Source: Stieleria sp. JC731 | Lineage (GTDB): Bacteria > Planctomycetota > Planctomycetia > Pirellulales > Pirellulaceae | NCBI RefSeq assembly: GCF_020966635.1 | Contig: NZ_JAJKFQ010000011.1 | Coordinates: 1,302,001-1,366,000 of the forward strand | DNA length: 64,000 bases | Reading direction: 5' to 3' | In this document: in pieces, positions 47,201 to 59,200 of the stretch | Position numbering within the stretch: the stretch's first letter is position 1 | Layout: the number at the start of each line of letters is the position of its first letter | Made by a program: the position numbers and the translations under genes | The notes under the pieces: model-generated | The model's input: the letters and a program-made list of their open reading frames with translations, nothing else | What the model was told of the DNA's origin: nothing | Databases searched by the model: none

Positions 47201-50200
47201 AACAAATCCTTCGGTGCGATTGAACTGAAACTGAACGACGGCAGTCTTGTCGACACCCTGTACGAATTAAAAGTCAGCGGAACCGTCGTGGCAGATCTCG
47301 ATGGCGGTCAAGTCATCGATAACCTGGACGACGGTGTCGATTGGGTTGGGGATTTTGAACCGTCTTCGGTCGTTTACGATGCTGATCTCGGTAATGATGA
47401 TTCATTGCTTTCGTCGCTAGGCGCCTCAGACACTGGCGAAAAATCCGCTGCCTCCTGGCATGTCGACATAGTTCCGGGAACCTACTTGGTCGATATCACC
47501 TGGGCGACCAATGGCAACGCATCCAATACGCCGATCACGATTCACGAAGGGCCCGAGAACCAAATAATCGTTACGGACTTTACGGTCAACCAAAGTTCCG
47601 TCCCGCTGAACAACGACGACGAACCCATCATGTGGCACTCGTTGGCGGAGATCATCGTCACTGGCGATTGGCTGACATTCACGATGGATAACACGGTCGG
47701 GGCATCCAACCGGGTTGAATTCGACGCGATCAGAATTCGACCGACGCAGTTGCCCGAAGCACCGGCTCGCGCGACAAAGGTGTCTAGCGACTTCTTCCGC
47801 ATTCATGCCTTTCCTGGAATCAAGCCGGTCACGACCCAAGTTCAAACCGACTTCGTACGCTGGGACTTTGAAGAGGTGCCGAGCGGCACCTATAAGATTT
47901 TGACTAACTTTGACGGCACCGACGACGGGCGGCTGGTCATCGACCCAGACACGCAGTCGGAGTATCGGATCGATGATCCGCTCAGCATTCGCCAGTACTA
48001 CGATAACGGCGCTGACATCCTGTGGTTCGAGGTGGGTGAGGTGACCATCGACTCGGACAATCTTTCGGTCGAAATTCACCACCCGGCTTACGCCCAAGGC
48101 CAGTCGCCGGACATCTTGCTGATCACTCCGGAGCAATTGCAAACCGTCGATGTGCAGCTACCAGCGCTGGCTGCCAATGCAATTGAGACACACCAGTCCA
48201 GGCACATCATCGACAACACCGACGCCGGATACCAAACAAGTAGCGCAGTTAACAACATTGAGCACGCATACGGATTTGCCGGCGACCGCGATGTCATTCC
48301 CGCCGGCACCACTGCGACCTGGCAGTTCGAAAACCTTGTCCCCGGAACCTACTTGGTCGCCTCCGTGCTGGATCCGTCGCTCGACACGTCGATGCCCTTC
48401 ACCATTCGCGATAGCACCGGCGTGCTATCGGGCGGTACCGTGGACTACCTTTCCGGCAACCAAACTGTCTCGCGAACCTACAGTCAACGTATGTTTGGCG
48501 GCATTCAGGAACTTGCCTACGGCCAAGAAACCTCAACAACGATTCTGACCGATTCCCAAGCACAGGATTTCCGAAAAACAACCTTCTTTGACGTCGGCTA
48601 TCAACAAGACGGCTTCAGCGGTGAAACCATCGGACAATACGACTGGATCGTGTTGGACCGCATCGTCATCACGGGCTCGGAACTGACTGTCGACTTTGCT
48701 GGCGGTAGCAACGTCTATGGTGACGCGATCCGAATTGAGCGATTCCGGGGTGCCGAAGCTGACTTGGGGCGGCCTGCTGATCTGGGAGGATTAACGGCGT
48801 CCCAATCGCCGAATTCCAACAGCCCGGTCATCGATCAGGGCAACGATACGTTGTTCAAAGGAATCAATACGGAGGTGTCACGCGACATTACCGACCAATA
48901 CACCGATGGATGGCTGTTTGTCGATGACCTGACTCCCTTCATTCGCACCGAAAGTAACTTAAACGCACCGTTCTTTCCGTATCCTATCCAAGTCGGTCGC
49001 GAAACAATGCTTGCGATGGGATACGACTCATTGCACAGCGCGCTGATCGTCGAACGGGGCCACAATAGCACTGTTCCTTTAACGCATACTGCCGGCGAAA
49101 AGGTTCTGTATGGATTCGCGGGCCGAAGTACTACGCTGGCCCAGCATCTGGAAGATCCGTCGGCGACGGTGATCCGAGTTGATTGGATGCCCGCGCTGCC
49201 GACGACGCGGCAGTTTGATATCAGGTTGGGGCGAGAAGAGATGACGGTCACCGATGTCGTAGACAACGGCGACGGAACCTATTCATTTAAAGTCATTCGC
49301 GGTGTCCACGGCACGACTCCCGAATCGGTGCTGCCGGTTGATACCCATGTGCTGTTGCTCACCGATCAATCCGGTGGCAATCGCTTCTTTGATGGAAACG
49401 GCCTATTAACTCGCTCTGTCGACTACGGCGCGGTCGAAGCAGTCTACATCGATGTCAGCGGAACGACGGACCTAGTCGACAGCAATCCCGGCGACGGCTA
49501 TGCCGCCACGTCCGTCGCAGGCACCGTGTCATTGCGCGCCGCGGTGAACGAAGCCAATGCGATCGGCGGGTTTGCTACGATTAACCTGCCGGCCGGGACG
49601 CATACGTTATCGCTAACCGATCCTGCCGATGGCAGCGATGACGAATTCTTCGGCGATTTGGATATCTATGGCTACATCCATATCATCGGATCCGGCGCCG
49701 ATCAAACGACGATCGACGCCGACGACTTGGATCGCGTTTTCCATGTCCACCCTGGAGCCCGATTGATCTTGGAAGGCGTCACCCTGACCGGCGGACTGGC
49801 CGACCAGGGCGGTGCTATCTTGGTCAGCAGCGGCTCGCTGAACCTTGTACGGTCTGTCGTCACCGCCAACCAAGCCGTCTCGGGGGCGGGGATTTCGGTT
49901 ACCGAAGACGGTTTCGCCGGGATCCTCATGTCCACGGTACATGCCAACACCGCCACGCTAGACGGTGGAGGCATCAACGTGTCGGCCGGCGAGATCGATG
50001 TCTTCGAATCAACGATCAGCGGAAACGTTGCTGCAAGTGGTGCAGGCATTTTCTTGGAGACCGATGCAACCGCATCGATCGATTCCAGCACGATCGTTCG
50101 CAACCAAAGCGATTTCGTTAGCGGCATTCATTCGCTCGGAACCACGACGATCGCCCACAGCGTTGTTGCGGAAAACACCAACGCCGGTGAAACACCCTAC

Positions 50201-53200
50201 GTTGATCTATACGGGCGGTTTGCCTCTGACGGGTATAACTTTGTCGGTGTCGCCCAGGAACGCAGTACCCTGGTCTATGACTTTGATCGCAATACTTACG
50301 CCGATACCTACACCATCACGGTTACCGATCCCTTCGATTTACCAGCTGCACCGTTTGATATCCTGGTCGGCGACGAAGTGATGCAGGTAGCCGGAATATC
50401 CGGGAACGTATTGCATATCAATACTGATGTGACGCCGGTCACTTCGCTGCCAACAGTCGCGGTCGGCGACGAAATTCTGTTCGACGGTTTTTGGCAGGTT
50501 TCTGATCGCTTGGGAAGTGTTGCCCGCGCGGCCGATCCCAAGCTGGGTGATCTAGCCGACAACGGGGGCACGACGCCCACGCACCTGCCCGATGTCGACA
50601 GTCCATTGGTGGATGCCGGTCCGCGCCCCGAAGGCAGCATTCACCTGTACGATCAACGCGGGCGCGATCGGTACTTTGATGACGATCAAAACTCGCGGAT
50701 GGAGCGCGACATCGGCTCCGTGGAACGAGACGCGGATTGGGTGACCATTGATTCGACCACTCTGGTCATGGTCGAAACCGAAACCGCCGGACAGACCTAC
50801 GAATTTAAAGTGACCCGCAGCATGGCTGCTGATGAGCTAACGGTCTTTTATGCTGTCCGCGGCAGCGGACCCTATGCGGCGACGGAATCTGACTTTGTCG
50901 GCGGCGTCTTGCCGACCGGCTCGGTGACCTTTGCACCCGGTCAATACGAGCAAACCATTACGGTTGATGTTTCCGGTGACGACATTGTCGAAGCCGATCA
51001 GGAGTTCGAAGTCGTACTCAAATACGCTTCGCCGCTGACAATCATGCAGAACCGGATCGCCACCGGCGTTATCCGCAACGATGACAGTGCCGACGTCTTT
51101 GTCCAACCCGCGTTCTTTGTCGAAGGCACACCGCCGACCGATCCGGATCCCTATTTGGATGATGAAGGAAACATCGCCGGCGGCGACCGTCCCTATGAAG
51201 CAATCGAAACGACGCCAGCCGGCGCGACAATCACCTTTACGGTCGAACTGGATAACGACGTCGAAGGCGGGTTCGAAATCGACTACGCCACCGAGTTGTT
51301 GGAGTTGCTGGACGGCTATGCATCCGGCAATGACTTCTGGGAGACCTCGGGTTCGCTTTCATTTGCCGGAACCAAAGGCGAGCAACAATTTGTCACGGTA
51401 ACAATCCGCGAAGACGCGACGGTGGAACTGGACGAAGAATTCGGGTTGGCTTTGGGAAGCGTCAACAATACCTCCACGACCCAAGCACAATCGCTCCGCG
51501 CATCCGGCGGTACAGGCACGATCGTCAATGATGACGAATTCACAATCACCGTTGACAATGTTCAAACGTGGGAAGCGAACGGTTCGTCCATATCAATCGG
51601 GTACGTCGTCTTGTCAGCAAACGTCGACCGTACCGTAACCGGCAATGTTGTGGGCGGATCACCCTTTGTCTTTTCCGGAGGCAAAGGCGAGTCGTTCGTC
51701 TTCTATTCGATGTCTTCCGGACCATTCTCCATCGACAATGTATCAGCCGTTGGCCGAGAAGAATCCTATGTATCCTCCGGGATGTCAGCCGGCGGCGGTG
51801 GTGAAGGCGAGTATGCGATGCCGGCCTGGTTCTTTGAAGACGACGAGCCCTATCAAGGGCTGGCCGCTGCTGGGACCGGAGAAGGCGAAGATCCCTACGG
51901 GGGCGGAGGAGGCTCCGGAGGATCCGGAAGCGGCGGTGATCCTTACGGAGGCGGAGGCGGAGGGGGAGGCGGAGGCGATCCGGGTTACGTCCCCTTCGAC
52001 GTTGACTATGACGGCATTCCCGATCCACCGGTATTCACGGTTTGGGGAAGCCAAAATGAATGGGATCTGACCAAGCCCGTCATCAAGCCTTACCCGTTGG
52101 GCTATGGACAGTCATGGTGCGACCCGTCCAACCCTGACGCGGTGGATACCAAGGGACGTGCTCAAGACTTATTGAAGATGTCGACCTACGAAGCGATTGT
52201 TTCAGCGTTGGTCGGAACTATGGACGGTCTTCCGATTGCGACGGAGCATGACCAACATTTGGAATTCACTGCCCCCTGGCACGCACTCGCATCGGTAGCG
52301 AACAACCTTTGGGGTGAAGTGCTCAGTATCGATTACATGGTCCACTACGAAGGCTGCCGCATCAGCAACATGCCGCTTGCGCCGCCAGAGGACCCGGAAG
52401 ATCCGATCCCCGAACCGCCGCCCGAAGACACCGATCCGGTGAATGTCAACGAGTACGGCACGCCAGTTTCCTCAGATAATTTCTGGGTGACACATGAAAG
52501 CCAAGCATTGGAATCCGGCGAAGAGTTTCAGTCGGGCCTAGAAGTTCTTGACTACCAAGTTTCCCACCGCAGCGAACTGACCTTCAATCCGATCGCTTCC
52601 TATGCAATCCCTGACGATATCAGGCTGTCCTCAGCGCCGGCTGTCTCGTTGATTGTTTCGGACCAGGCATTCCCGGCTCCCGACGTCAACGCGGAATTCA
52701 ATTCCGTTGCGGGTCAGTTCGGCACCCTGATTGTCAACAGCGACTTCACGCTTACTTATACGCCCAAGAATGATGTCAGCTCCAAACTAGAGCCGAGACT
52801 CAATCCTCAGGGTGAAGTCTATCAGTACGACGGCATAGACACGTTCAAAGTTGCAATTGAACTCGAAGGTGGGGTTGATGAGCAGGGCCAGCCGGACCCC
52901 CGTTATCTCAACGAAATAGAAATTCAAGTGATGGTCACCGATTCACTTCCTGTGTTGATCGGCGATCGTATTCATTCGCCGGATCCTGGTACAGGCCGAA
53001 TGTATCTGGACGCGCCGTTGTATGTTGATTTTGAGTCAACAATGCGGATCGATATCAACGACCTTTTTATCGATCCCGACAACGCATATCACCCAGATGA
53101 GCCCGACAAACAAGACAAACTGGAAATTCAAACGATTGCGTTTGAAAATTCAACGGCGCAGATGACGGATGATGGGATCTTGAACTTTTGGATCGGCGAT

Positions 53201-56200
53201 GTGGTCGCGCAGACCTACAACGATGTGAATCCCAGTTTCCAAAGCGGTATCTTCAACGATACTCGTGGTATAGCCAACACGGCATCCGCATCGTCTCAGA
53301 ACGCTAAGGATGAACGTCGACTCTTTGCAAAACTAGTCGACGCGTCGGAGTCAGTTGATGACCAAGATCCCGACATCCCGGAGACGCGCAAGGGTTCCAT
53401 CGTTGATATCTACAACGAACTGTACGAAGGCGACGTGAACTCAACCATGGCCTCGGAAACACTATGGGATCCCGCATCGCAGCCGATCAAGCTGCAATTG
53501 GTGGTTACGGACGGATCACGAACCGATGAGGACGGCAAACCCGTTGCCCGTGTTTTGGAATTTGAAGTTGTCCCGAGAGGCAATGATCCCGACGGATGGA
53601 TCGAAGCCAAAGCTCAGCCGACACGCAGCTTTGACCAAATTGTTACCCCGACGCTGCCCCAACGTGACCCCTCGCAGCAAACTGATTGGAAAGTCGAAGC
53701 CGTATACGCCGGTGAAAATCGTAGTTTCGAATCTGTTGGCGGCACGGCAGTCGATCTGGTCACAGGAACATTTCTCGTTGATCACGGTTTGATACTCGAT
53801 GGTTCTGGAGGCATGTCCGAGTTAGCCTTGCCCGGTTTGATCTATGATTCCTCAACAGTGCACGTTGCCGGAAAACAAACTCCGGTTATTCAGGCGGAGA
53901 TCACTAAACCGGAATCCCTCACTGCTCCAAGTTCAATCACTGCGACGTTGACTTGGTACGACCACACACAACCGGGGGCAACACGGGAACAAATCTTTGG
54001 ATTAGAGACATCCGGACCTGAGACAACGTTCAACTTGGATTGGACAGACAACAAGGGAGTGATTGCATTGCAGTCTCCTGTTGCCCCTACCAAGACCGGT
54101 TTGTATTCGTGGAAATTAGAAGTTGATTTCGGCGACACAACGATCACCAACCACGGCCAATCCGCAATCGTTGTCAATCAAGGTGATGACGCAATCTTCG
54201 GCGACGGGTGGGCGCTTGCCGGTGTTCCCACACTGACCCTGGATCGACACGACAGCGCCGATTCAGAGGGACGATTCTACAACCCCGATGGCTTTGATGA
54301 CCGCGTGATTCTGTCATTCCCCGGCAGCGAACCAATCCTGTTCGACTATAGCCCGATGACGATCCTCGACCCCAAATTCGAATTCGTCTCCGAGTTAGTC
54401 ACGATGGCCAGTCTATCGGACCCATCGGATCCAGTAACTCGTGATGGGTATACAACGGTTTTGCCCTCGATTCAAAATGGTTCCAAAACAACCGGATACA
54501 ACCGGGGCGGCTTCGCGGATGTTCAAGAATACGGAACCTTAACTGCGCGCCAAATCGACGACTGGGACTTCCCCGAAGACAGTGTCGACAACAAGCCTGA
54601 TGAACTCGTTTACAAAGCCCCCGACGGTACTGAATACGTTTTCTATCGTTGGGAAATCGAAGGTGAAACGCAGTTTCTTCTCAACCGAATCGAACAGCCC
54701 GGGATCGACTTTGACCCGGACGTCAACCCGTATGAAACGGAGAGTGCTTCAACGGAACGGCGAGGGGTAAGCTTGAAACGCGTCGACGATGAAAACTCCT
54801 CCAACTATGGCCGACTTGACGAAATCCACTCGTCCGACGGAGCCATTTCGAAGTTGGTCTTTTCGGGCGGTGATTATGTAGACCGAATTGAGTTGACAGG
54901 CACGAGCGAAAGCGGACTTTCCCAAACGCGAAAAGTCGAGTTCACCATTGATACAGGTAGCAACTTGACGCAAATCGAGCATGTCAATGCGGCCCCACTC
55001 GATTATCCGACCCTCACGCCTGAGAACCAAATTCGCAACTTTGACTACAACCAAAGTTTGATGACTACAAATCAGTGGCTCGATTCCAGCAACGCTATCG
55101 TCAGGCATACCGAATACGCATATGAGCACAGGCACCTGGGAACCTCGGCTGTTAAGACGGGGTTGTCACAGATTCAACGCGGTGATGGAACTGGCGCGCC
55201 GTTCCTCCCTGGATTAGACGAGAACGTAATTACTTTTGAGATCATTCCGAGTGTCATCGTCGCACTGCAAACTAGCGAGTCGGATCGGACGACAGCAAAT
55301 TTAGTCGAACTAACGTCAGAAGTCATAAACGACCCGAGATACCTGGATTACCCGAGCCAAGACATCCTTTCCGGACAGAATATCACCAAGGTGATTCATG
55401 GGGTGAGCGGCTTGCCACTAAAACGCGAAGAATACTTTGGCCAGCGAGGCCAACTGGGCGACCCACTCCGCGTGACGGAGTCCCAATACACCTCACTAGG
55501 TGACCTCTCGCGATTCATCGATGAACTCGGGCGAGTCACAGAATATCGCTACGACTACCAAATACCGGCATCGATAATCGTTGGGCAAAGTGACAATCCG
55601 GCAGGCCAAGATGGATACTATGTCTACGATTCAAACGACTACCGAGGAAACGTCACACACACAACGACGCCGGGAACGCTGACGCTTGCCCACTACGAAA
55701 CGGATGATGAAGAACTCGACGCGGTCGGGAAACTTGTCGAATCAATGATTGTCTCCGGAGCCGTCAACTACCTGGCCAAAACTTACAAGTACGAGAAAGA
55801 CGGTCGTATCAAAGAAATCACGGGAGGAAACGGGTACAAGGAGACTTGGGAATACCACGCTCCAAATGAACAACTCCATCGGTATATCGATGCAAACCAG
55901 CTTGAAACACTCTACATGACGTACTTTAACGGCAATGTTTGGGAATCAGCAGTTACCGATGACTACGGCGATGGCCTGACTGTCTTTACAACGAACGAGT
56001 ATGACCCTCTAGGCTACCTCGATAAAGTCGTCACAGACTCCACCGTTACTATTTCAACCGAAGACTTTGATTTCGACGTCAATGGAAACCTGAGTCGTCA
56101 CCAATTGAAGGACAAGGACGACGTTATCCTGATTGAACACGAATACGAATACGCGGCTGATGGACGGCAAATTAAACGGACTGACGCCGACGGAGTCGAT

Positions 56201-59200
56201 TTCACAACCCGAATCGACAAAGCAGGCCTTGTCACCCAAACCATTGATGCGGTAGGAGCAACGTACACGTCCAAATTCCTACCCAACAGCTACACGATTG
56301 AACAGAAAACAATTTATTCATACTACGGCGATGGAACCGTGTTCCAAACCACTGCACCGGACAACAGTGCAACGACTCAATTCGTCAAACCCAATGACTT
56401 CACAACATGGACGCTCCAATCGAATGTCGCTGGTAACTCAACAATCAGTTCAGCCGGAGTCCTGACAAAAGAATTGACAAAGGAACAGGTCGTAAAAACT
56501 ATTGTCGACAAGTATGGCCGAATCAAGATCCAGGAAAATCAACTAACAGGCGCAAAAACTACCTTTGACTACCTCGATAATCGTGTAGATCAACCAACCT
56601 CAACAGCTACCGATTATGTCGAAAGCGAAGACGCCTCTGCCAAGAAGCAGTCTGAAACCAAAGTTTCGTACGATGCGTTTGGCAATGCCCTGTCAGTTAC
56701 CGATCCAGTTGGGTTAACTTCCACTAGCGAATACAACACGCTTCTGCAACTGGAAATGACCAAGGTCCAAACAGAGCGTGGGGCCGAACACAACTTCACC
56801 TATACAGCCGGAGGCCAAATCAAAACAGTCGCGGAAACTCGATCTGCCGAAGGGTCCTCCCTAAATTCGACATACACAACAACATACTGGTACGACGAAT
56901 CTGGACGCCTGCGTAGGACAACGGCACCAATAAGCGAAACCGACGCGGTTGATGCAACAACCGATTACAAATACGAGGATGGACTCTTGAGAATTGAGTC
57001 CAACAGTCGCATCAACGCCAAGACAACCCGATGGATCAACGGAGCAGGACAAACCGTCATGGAATTGTCGCCATTACTCGGTGTAAGGCGATGGATTTAT
57101 GATGATAAGGGCCGCCTAGAAGAACAGTATACTGCGACACTTGTTGATGGCGTGACCGTCAGTGCAACTGACACCTACCAGCAGATCATCGGTAAGCTCG
57201 GTGGAAAACGCCTTAACACGTATTTTGACTACGATGCTCTTGGGCGAGTTCGAAAATCAACTTCGGGGATGACCACGCCAGCAACTACTTTCACCGATTA
57301 TTTCTTGCCATCAGATACAAACTTCAATTGGGATGTGGCAATCACTGATGAGCATGGCGAAACGAGTGCAGTGCTACTTGATTCCCTTGGTCAAACTGTG
57401 GTGACGCTATCTGCAAACACTGCGACTGACACCAATGACCAATACACGCGTGCATTGCAAGTCAATGGATACCAATACAACTTTGGAACAGGACTCGTCA
57501 CATCGACAACGACGGTTACTGCAGCAACACTCAGCGGCGACACTCCGGCGGGGCGACCAAACTATGGCGACATGCGTAAATCCGTCATTGTCTCCTCAAT
57601 GACTGGAAGTGCTCTTCGGTCAGAAGCCGACAATGGAGGTAACGCAACGCAGGTCGTCAAATCTAAATATGATGCTCTAGGTCGGGCGGTAGAATCAACT
57701 CGGTTCGCATACGGCTCCCAGGATGTCACCACGACCTACACGTATGATGACAATAAAACAGGGACGCAACAGATCCGCTCCCAAAAGACCTCAAATGACG
57801 GAGCCCAGCATTTCCGATATGATTCAGCGGGAAATGCAGTTGCCATTGCTGACCATAGTTCCTTTAGCCCGGCAAGCTCCACAACACTACAAGAACGCGA
57901 GTACGATGCGCTTGGACGCATTACAAAAATCGAAACCACGATTGACCAAGTTGGCACCAATGGGCTCCCTAACGGCGGAACGGAGAAGATTGAGGAAAAA
58001 TGGACCTACGAAGGTCCAGTCACCAAGCATTCCAAAGGCGCTTCGGATCAGCCAAGCAGTCCCGTAGCTGAATCGACTTTGACAATAACTTTCGGTACGA
58101 ACCCAACCAAAACAGAAGTAGGCACCTACACCGACCATCATGGACTGCGGACACAAACCACCACGACGTATCTGAACTCTGACGGTTCTGTTAAAAAAAT
58201 TGCCTCCAGCGTTCCTGATTCCAGTGTGGCGGAAGACCAAACTCGCGATTCGCTAATCGAATATGCCTATGATGACCGCGGGCGTCTGATCCGCGACAAG
58301 CAGAGCGGGAAAATTGGCGAGTGGACGTTCCCTAAATTCTCTTTGGAATATAGCTACGAAGACGGTCAGTCACCAAATACGGACAAGGTCGTTCGCAAAT
58401 TCGGCAGCCAGAATAAGCGATTCTCAGAAACCGTAGTCACCTACGATGGCGTTGGAAATATTTCATCACTTTCCAATTACATCAATAGCAACAACGATGG
58501 ACATCAAGCGGATGGGCTGTATCCAGAATACCTATGGCGCCGCAACGAACCTGGACACGACAAATACGCCACCTTCAAATACGACGTCACGGGCAATATC
58601 AAACAGGTCGTCCGCTACAACGGAGATGATGATCAGGGCACCCGAGTCGGTGTCAGCATTTTTGCATATCGCAACGACGGATTGGTAAAAGACATTGACC
58701 ATTTCGAAGGTGATTGGACATCCAAGATTGCAACGCATAACACACTCTACACTGACGGCGGGTTCGCGACCCAACGTCAGAACCATCTGAAATTTTCGGC
58801 CACAACATCGTTTTCTACCGAGGTGCACAACTACATCACGAACGCCGATGGCAGAATCAGTTCTTCAGAAATTACAGTTATCGACCCTACCTCGACGTCC
58901 CAAACTGAGACAACCACCATCGACAAGTTCGGCCATCCCGCATCATCACAACCCCAGGTTGGAAGGAACGGCTGGCTTTACGAAGAAACGCTAGCCGATG
59001 GGACAAAGCGGAGACATGAATATGACGATGCTGGACATCTGAAGAAAACCGTCCACTCAAAGACGAAGCTAATTAGCCCCTGGGGAGATCCGCCACACAC
59101 CGAAACAACCACCACGACAACGGAGAATTTTTACGACCATCGAGGGCGAATCGTACAGTCCGTCACAACGATCAACATCCAGGAGTACTTGACTGGTACT

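Larger units (their letters stand above)
42377..50495 (+). repeat. Dispersed ~40-residue RG..GT motif, six copies in the giant protein
   Basis: Copies at about 42377-42600, 42610-42890, 43680-43872, 48878-49125, 49125-49368 and 50265-50495. Each has the pattern: short strand, [VL]G.E.M.VT, turn, L.V.RG..GT, H..G..V. Clearest is FDIRLGREEMTVTDVV then VIRGVHGTTPES; another is QVEAMTVTSIDYERG then VMRGRYGTTP. Copies lie between or inside larger domains. Similar motifs occur in phage tail and other adhesive fibres, which suggests a structural insert. Confidence 0.6.
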
